In this document: one piece after another, positions 35,892-39,943 of the stretch
Layout of the letters: each line of letters starts with the position of its first letter
Position numbering within the stretch: position 1 is the stretch's first letter
Origin: JAICUY01 sp035708065
GTDB lineage: Bacteria > Chloroflexota > Limnocylindria > QHBO01
DNA length: 39,943 nt
NCBI GenBank assembly: GCA_035708065.1
Contig: DASSTC010000007.1
Coordinates: 1-39,943, forward strand
Direction of reading: 5' to 3'
Translations under genes and position numbers: made by a program
Notes under the pieces: generated by a model
What the model saw: the letters and a program-made list of their open reading frames with translations, nothing else
Told to the model about the DNA's origin: nothing
Databases searched by the model: none

Positions 35892-36369
35892 CCGAACCGG
35901 CGCATTCGACCTGCCGCGCCTGCTCCTCGTCGCGCTGCGCGAGGTCGCGTCGCTGCTCGCCGGGCGCTACTCGCGGATCGAGGGAGCACACGGCGTCGTC
36001 GAGGATGGCGAGGGCAGGATCCTGGTGATCCACCCGATCTTCCCACCGCGCGAATGGAACCTGCCCGGTGGCAAGGTCGGGAAGCACGAGGCGCCGCACG
36101 AGGCGGCCGCCCGGGAGGTGCTCGAGGAGACCGGCATGCAGGTCGAGGTCGAGCGCTGCCTGCTGGTCGACGCGCATCGGTCACGGTCGACCGACTTCAT
36201 CTTCGCCTGCCGGCCGGTGGGCGGCACGCTTGCGCCGCAGCCGGAGGAGATCGCCGAGGTTCGCTGGGTGAGCCGCTCCGAGGCCGCTGCGCTGGAGCCG
36301 AAGCTCGGCCAGCTCCTGGCCGGGCTTCCCGCGAGCGACCAAGCGATGCGCTATCGCGGCGGCGACTGA
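35881..36369 (+). CDS. Nudix hydrolase
   Basis: 162 residues, GTG start overlapping the LCP gene by 11 nt. The Nudix box is complete: G64-x5-E70-x7-R78-E79-V80-x-E82-E83-x-G85-M86 (GKVGKHEAPHEAAAREVLEETGM is the motif region, listed here in two parts: GKVGKHE and REVLEETGM). It coordinates Mg2+ and hydrolyses nucleoside diphosphates linked to another group. An N-terminal amphipathic helix (LPRLLLVALREVASLLAGRY) may touch the membrane. Substrate not predictable; closeness to LCP could point to a sugar-nucleotide, and closeness to uvrC to damaged nucleotides. Confidence 0.92.
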   Translation: MARNRTGAFDLPRLLLVALREVASLLAGRYSRIEGAHGVVEDGEGRILVIHPIFPPREWNLPGGKVGKHEAPHEAAAREVLEETGMQVEVERCLLVDAHRSRSTDFIFACRPVGGTLAPQPEEIAEVRWVSRSEAAALEPKLGQLLAGLPASDQAMRYRGGD

Positions 36370-36409
36370 CGCCGGAACCCCGAGCATCGGCGTGAAGCGG
36401 CGACGCGCC

Positions 36410-36415
36410 TAGAAT
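36410..36415 (+). promoter_or_regulatory. -10 box TAGAAT for uvrC
   Basis: TAGAAT ends 7 nt before the GTG at 36423 and fixes that start. Same hexamer and spacing as uvrA; leaderless mRNA expected. Confidence 0.65.
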
Positions 36416-36422
36416 CGGGAGC

Positions 36423-38411
36423 GTGAGCGAACCCACCCGCGACGCGCACATCCGCGCGATCCTGCGCCAGCTGCCCACCACGCCGGGCGTCTACCTGATG
36501 AAGGACGCCGGCGGTCGCGTGCTGTACGTCGGCAAGGCCGATTCGCTGCGCAACCGGGTGCGCAGCTACTTCGGCAGCAAGGGCGCGCTCGACGCGCGGA
36601 TCCTGCGCATGACGACCGACGTCGCCGACATCGACTACATCCTGACCGATACGGTGAGCGAGGCGTTCCTGCTCGAGAGCAACCTGATCAAGGAGCACCG
36701 GCCGCGGTTCAACATCCGACTGCGGGACGACAAGAGCTACCCGTTCGTCAAGATCACGCTCGGCGAGGACTTTCCGCGCATCGTGCGCACCCGGAAGCTG
36801 GTACGCGACGGAAGCCGCTACTTCGGGCCGTACGCATCGGCCTCGAGCGTGGACGAGACGCTGAAGCTCCTGCGCAAGATCTTTCCGTTCCGCACCTGCA
36901 ACCTCGACATTCCCGACGGCAAGCGTGTGCTCGAGCGGCCGTGCCTGCTGTACTACATCAAGCGCTGCCAGGGCCCGTGCATCCAGGCGATCGAGAAGGC
37001 CGAGTACCGGGCCACGATCGATCGCATCGTCGACTTCCTCGAGGGCCGCCAGGAGGGGATCGCGGCCGAGCTGCGGTCGCAGATGGAGGAAGACGCCGAG
37101 GCGCTGCGCTTCGAGGCCGCGGCCGCGAACCGCGACAAGCTGCGTGCCGTCGAGCGCACGATCGAGCAGCAGAAGGTGGCGGCCTACAGCCGCGCCGAGC
37201 ACGATGTCATCGGCATGGCGCGCGAGGAGAACGACGCCTGCCTGCAGGTGCTGGTCGTGCGCAACGGCAAGATGATCGGGCGTGAGCACTTCATCGTGGA
37301 GGGGGCCCGGGACGTGCCCGACGCCGAGGTGCTCGGCTCCTTCATGCAGCAGTACTACGCCACGACCGACTCGGTTCCGCGCGAGGTCCTCGTCCCGTCG
37401 TTCCCGACCGATGCCGACGGGCTGGCGGCCTTCCTCTCGGATCGTCGCGGCTCGCGGGTGAGCGTCTCGGTACCGATGCGCGGCGACAAGCGCCGCCTCG
37501 TGGCGCTGGCCACTCAGAACGCCGTCGAGGCGCTGGCCAAGGAGCGCGCCGAGTGGCTCGCCGATGAGGGGAAGCGTGACGAGGCGCTTGCCGGCCTGGC
37601 CGAGGCGCTCGGCCTGCCGCGCCCGCCGGAGCGCATCGAGTGTTACGACATGAGCAACATCCAGGGCACCTCGGCGGTCGGAAGCATGGTCGTCTTTGTC
37701 AACGGCAAGCCTGAGCCGCGCGAATACCGGCGCTTCAAGATCCGCTCCGGCGAGACGCCCGACGACTTCCGGATGATGGCCGAGGTGCTCGGCAGGCGGT
37801 TCTCGCGCGCCGCCCGCCTGCGGGCCGAGACGGGCTACCTGTCGCTGGCCGCCGTCGGCGCCGACGAGGCGCCGGAGGGCGACACCGACGAGCCAGCCGA
37901 CCTCGAGCATCTGGCCGGTCCGGTGGAGCGAGACGACCGGACCCAGCCGCGCGACGAGGGTTGGGCGCTGCCTGATCTGGTCATCGTCGACGGTGGCAAG
38001 GGGCAGCTCTCCGCGGCAGTACGGGTCATGGAGGAGCTCGACCTGCGCGACGTGCCGCTGGCCGGACTGGCGAAGCGCTTCGAGGAGCTGTACGTGCCCG
38101 GTCGTTCCGCGCCGATCGTGCTGCCGCGCACCAGCCAGGCGCTCTACCTGGTGCAGCGGCTTCGTGACGAGGCGCATCGGTTCGCGATCACCTACCACCG
38201 CAACGTGCGTGGCCGTCGGGCGTTGGCCAGCGTCTTCGACGACGTGGCTGGGATCGGTCCGACGCGCAAGAAGGCGCTGCTCAAGCGCTTCGGCAGCGTG
38301 CGGCGCATCAGGGAGGCATCGGTCGAGGAGGTGGCGCAGACGCCGGGCGTCAACCGTGAGCTGGCCGAGCGGCTGAAGAGCGCGCTCGCCCGCGAGGGGA
38401 TGCTGGCCTGA
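36423..38411 (+). CDS. uvrC: Excinuclease ABC subunit C
   Basis: 662 residues; dual nuclease that cuts on both sides of a lesion bound by UvrB. N-terminal GIY-YIG domain (TTPGVYLMKDAGGRVLYVGKADSLRNRVRSYF) makes the 3' cut. A Cys-rich region (RTCNLDIPDGKRVLERPCLLYYIKRCQGPC) has the four-Cys pattern known for an Fe-S site in UvrC. The UVR motif (about residues 205-240) pairs with UvrB. The RNase-H-like domain for the 5' cut starts at RIECYDMSNIQGTSAVGSMVVFVNG and ends LVIVDGGKGQLSAA. The two are separated by a roughly 45-residue acidic insert (about 480-515). C-terminal helix-hairpin-helix (VAGIGPTRKKALLKRFGSV) binds DNA. GTG start from promoter spacing. Confidence 0.98.
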   Translation: MSEPTRDAHIRAILRQLPTTPGVYLMKDAGGRVLYVGKADSLRNRVRSYFGSKGALDARILRMTTDVADIDYILTDTVSEAFLLESNLIKEHRPRFNIRLRDDKSYPFVKITLGEDFPRIVRTRKLVRDGSRYFGPYASASSVDETLKLLRKIFPFRTCNLDIPDGKRVLERPCLLYYIKRCQGPCIQAIEKAEYRATIDRIVDFLEGRQEGIAAELRSQMEEDAEALRFEAAAANRDKLRAVERTIEQQKVAAYSRAEHDVIGMAREENDACLQVLVVRNGKMIGREHFIVEGARDVPDAEVLGSFMQQYYATTDSVPREVLVPSFPTDADGLAAFLSDRRGSRVSVSVPMRGDKRRLVALATQNAVEALAKERAEWLADEGKRDEALAGLAEALGLPRPPERIECYDMSNIQGTSAVGSMVVFVNGKPEPREYRRFKIRSGETPDDFRMMAEVLGRRFSRAARLRAETGYLSLAAVGADEAPEGDTDEPADLEHLAGPVERDDRTQPRDEGWALPDLVIVDGGKGQLSAAVRVMEELDLRDVPLAGLAKRFEELYVPGRSAPIVLPRTSQALYLVQRLRDEAHRFAITYHRNVRGRRALASVFDDVAGIGPTRKKALLKRFGSVRRIREASVEEVAQTPGVNRELAERLKSALAREGMLA

Positions 38412-38445
38412 GGACCGGTGGCGCCGCCGGGACGGTGCGGTGGCG

Positions 38446-38474
38446 TTGCAGCGCCGGGGTGGCGCACCTATAAT
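38446..38474 (+). promoter_or_regulatory. Sigma-70-type promoter of secDF
   Basis: TTGCAG (38446-38451), a 17-nt spacer and a perfect TATAAT (38469-38474): the best consensus promoter in the window. It leaves a leader of roughly 90 nt before the secD ATG. Confidence 0.8.
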
Positions 38475-38483
38475 CCTGCGGCC

Positions 38484-38510
38484 CGCCGCTTCGCGCGGCG
38501 TGTTTCGTGT
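38484..38510 (+). other. Stem-loop with following T-rich run in the secD leader
   Basis: CGCCGC/GCGGCG stem with a TTCGC loop (38484-38500), then TGTTTCGTGT. It lies a few nucleotides after the expected transcription start of secD and 73 nt after the uvrC stop. It could be the uvrC terminator read through the promoter, or an attenuator or stabilising 5' stem for secDF. Confidence 0.4.
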
Positions 38511-38573
38511 CTGCGGGCGCTTCCACGCAGTCGCAGCGCCTCGCTCCCGAGCGAAGAGGACCACAGCCGAAGC

Positions 38574-39890
38574 ATGACCTGGCGTCGCATCGCCCCCTGG
38601 GTGATCTTCATCACCCTGGCCCTGGCGATCTACATCGATCTTCCGCGCGACTGGCTGCCCTCGACGCTACCCGGCAACAACCTGAAGACGACGCTCGGGC
38701 TCGACCTGCAGGGTGGGATCCGGGTCACGCTCGCCGTCAGGCCGCAGGCGGGCCAGACCGTGACCGATGGTGACATGGAGACGGCGCGGAACATCATCGA
38801 GCGACGCGTCGGCGGCATCGGCGTGTCGGAGCCACAGGTGCGCACCGAGATCGGCCAGGACGGCAGCCGGCGGATCATCGTCGAGGTGCCGGGCATCAGC
38901 AACGAGCAGCAGGTGCGCGACCTGATCGGGTCGACGGGCCAGCTCCAGTTCCTGGATCCGAAGGGGCAGACGCTCACCGAGCAGCAGCCAGTCGCCGACC
39001 TCATCGCCAACGGGACGATCGGCGTCATCTTCGACGGCGCGCAGATCGAGCCGGGCAGCGTCGCGCCGAGCAGCAACAACGGCCAGCTCGGCGTCGTGTT
39101 CAACCTGAAGGAGCAGGGCAGCGCCGCGTGGTGCCAGTTCACCAGCTCGCACGTCAACCAGCCTGGACCGATCGCCCTCGACGGCAAGGTGATCACCACC
39201 CCGAACATCGAGGGCGCCATCTGCGGCGGGCAGACGATCATCACCGTCGGCAGCAGCGGCCAGGCGGCCGAGACCGAGCGGACGAACCTCTACAACACGC
39301 TCCGGTTCGGCGCGCTGCCGGTCTCGCTGCAAGAGCAGGGCGTCGAGCAGCAGACCGCCACGCTCGGCGCGAACTTCCTCGGCCAGGCGCTGATCGCCGG
39401 TGGGATCGGCCTGCTGCTGGTCCTGTTCTTCATGATCGCCTTCTACCGCCTGCCGGGCGTGCTCGCCTCCCTGGCGCTCGTCTACTACACCCTGGTGGTC
39501 TACGCCGTCTTCCGCCTCATCGGCGTGACGCTGACGCTGGCCGGCGTGGCGGCGTTCATCCTCAGCATCGGCATGGCGGTCGACGCCAATATCCTCATCT
39601 TCGAGCGGATGAAGGAGGAGATCCGCGCCGGGAAGACGCTCGCACCGGCGATCGAGGCGGGCTTCAACCGCGCCTGGTCGAGCATCCTCGACTCGAACGT
39701 CAGCTCCATCCTGGTCGCGGCGTGGCTGTACTGGCAGGGCACCACCGTGGTCCGCGGCTTCGCGCTCGTCCTGATCATCGGTGTGCTCGTCTCGATGTTC
39801 AGCGCCATCACCCTGACCCGCACGATGCTGCGCTACGTGGTGCGGACCGACTGGGGCAAGAACATCGAGCTCTACCACGTGGAGCGCTGA
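38574..39890 (+). CDS. secD: Protein-export membrane protein SecD
   Basis: 438 residues; with SecF uses the proton gradient to help pull proteins through SecYEG. First helix WVIFITLALAIYIDLP, then GLDLQGGIRVTL (the conserved D1 motif), the outer P1 domain with RRVGGIGVSEPQVR and VEVPGISNEQQV, and five more helices from LGANFLGQALIAGGIGLLLVLFFM to the end, with motif SIGMAVDANILIFERMKEE and FNRAWSSILDSN. Shorter than E. coli SecD (615), as is common outside Proteobacteria. The ATG is 93 nt after the TATAAT box with AAGAGGA some 13 nt upstream. secF starts 3 bp after its stop. Confidence 0.96.
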   Translation: MTWRRIAPWVIFITLALAIYIDLPRDWLPSTLPGNNLKTTLGLDLQGGIRVTLAVRPQAGQTVTDGDMETARNIIERRVGGIGVSEPQVRTEIGQDGSRRIIVEVPGISNEQQVRDLIGSTGQLQFLDPKGQTLTEQQPVADLIANGTIGVIFDGAQIEPGSVAPSSNNGQLGVVFNLKEQGSAAWCQFTSSHVNQPGPIALDGKVITTPNIEGAICGGQTIITVGSSGQAAETERTNLYNTLRFGALPVSLQEQGVEQQTATLGANFLGQALIAGGIGLLLVLFFMIAFYRLPGVLASLALVYYTLVVYAVFRLIGVTLTLAGVAAFILSIGMAVDANILIFERMKEEIRAGKTLAPAIEAGFNRAWSSILDSNVSSILVAAWLYWQGTTVVRGFALVLIIGVLVSMFSAITLTRTMLRYVVRTDWGKNIELYHVER

Positions 39891-39893
39891 CCG

Positions 39894-39943
39894 ATGTTCG
39901 ACTTCGTCGCCCACAAGCGCTGGTACTTCCTGCTCAGCGCGTT
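39894..39943 (+). CDS. secF: Protein-export membrane protein SecF, N-terminus only
   Basis: The window ends after 16 codons, MFDFVAHKRWYFLLSA, which begin with the short cytosolic stretch and the first residues of the first helix, as in SecF. The ATG is 3 bp after the secD stop, the usual secDF order. Assignment rests mostly on position plus this short match. Confidence 0.85.
   Translation, partial: MFDFVAHKRWYFLLSA

Noticed and set aside
36351..38564. 737-residue open frame on the minus strand opposite uvrC
   Set aside because: It lies fully opposite a clear uvrC and its product is rich in Arg, Ala, Leu, Asp and Val as expected for a mirror frame in GC-rich DNA; no domain is visible.

Overview
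This window is a high-GC (roughly 70% by eye), gene-dense bacterial chromosome segment with very short intergenic gaps and many GTG starts. It carries a LytR-CpsA-Psr protein, lipoprotein-type solute-binding proteins, Tad-type pilin-like proteins, a Gram-positive-type SOS box and start codons sitting only a few bases after -10 boxes. Together these fit a monoderm lineage such as Chloroflexota (my best guess) or a deep actinobacterial relative. That assignment is inference: no rRNA is present and I could run no search.

Layout. 1-2.5 kb: 3' part of dnaE and a small winged-helix-like protein. 2.6-5.4 kb (minus): a small zinc-ribbon protein and a polar amino-acid ABC importer (binding lipoprotein, permease, ATPase). 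5.6-8.1 kb: a Rieske non-heme iron oxygenase divergent from the importer, a small unknown protein and a nitrilase-type amidohydrolase. 8.1-10.3 kb: a zinc-ribbon membrane protein, tRNA-Leu(CAA), an ECF sigma factor and its probable anti-sigma. 10.3-15.3 kb: a tail-anchored J-domain protein divergent from polA-mutM-coaE. 15.3-18.6 kb (minus): TadE-like, TadG-like and CpaB-like proteins. 18.7-22.2 kb: uvrB, an uncharacterised protein and a uracil-DNA-glycosylase-like protein. 22.2-28.3 kb: a beta-glucoside-type operon (LacI regulator, sugar-binding lipoprotein, two permeases, GH1 beta-glucosidase). 28.4-34.6 kb: two unknown small proteins, uvrA with an SOS box, an HD hydrolase and a UvrD-like helicase. 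34.7-39.9 kb: an LCP protein, a Nudix hydrolase, uvrC, secD and the start of secF.

The genes form a few functional groups. Replication and repair dominate: dnaE, polA, mutM, uvrA, uvrB, uvrC, a UvrD-like helicase, a UDG-like protein and a Nudix hydrolase lie within 38 kb. The second group is nutrient uptake: an amino-acid importer next to a Rieske oxygenase, and a beta-glucoside uptake and hydrolysis operon with two perfect LacI-type operators at its head. I found no mobile element, CRISPR array, phage or biosynthetic cluster.

No wholly new system is evident. The least ordinary signals are (i) a repeated arrangement in which about ten first-in-transcript genes have a TAnnnT hexamer ending 6-10 nt before the start codon, implying widespread leaderless or near-leaderless mRNAs; (ii) an over-represented non-palindromic octamer GCATCGGT (about 24 copies by hand count), including several intergenic copies next to promoters; and (iii) matching stem-loops between binding-protein and permease genes in both ABC operons.
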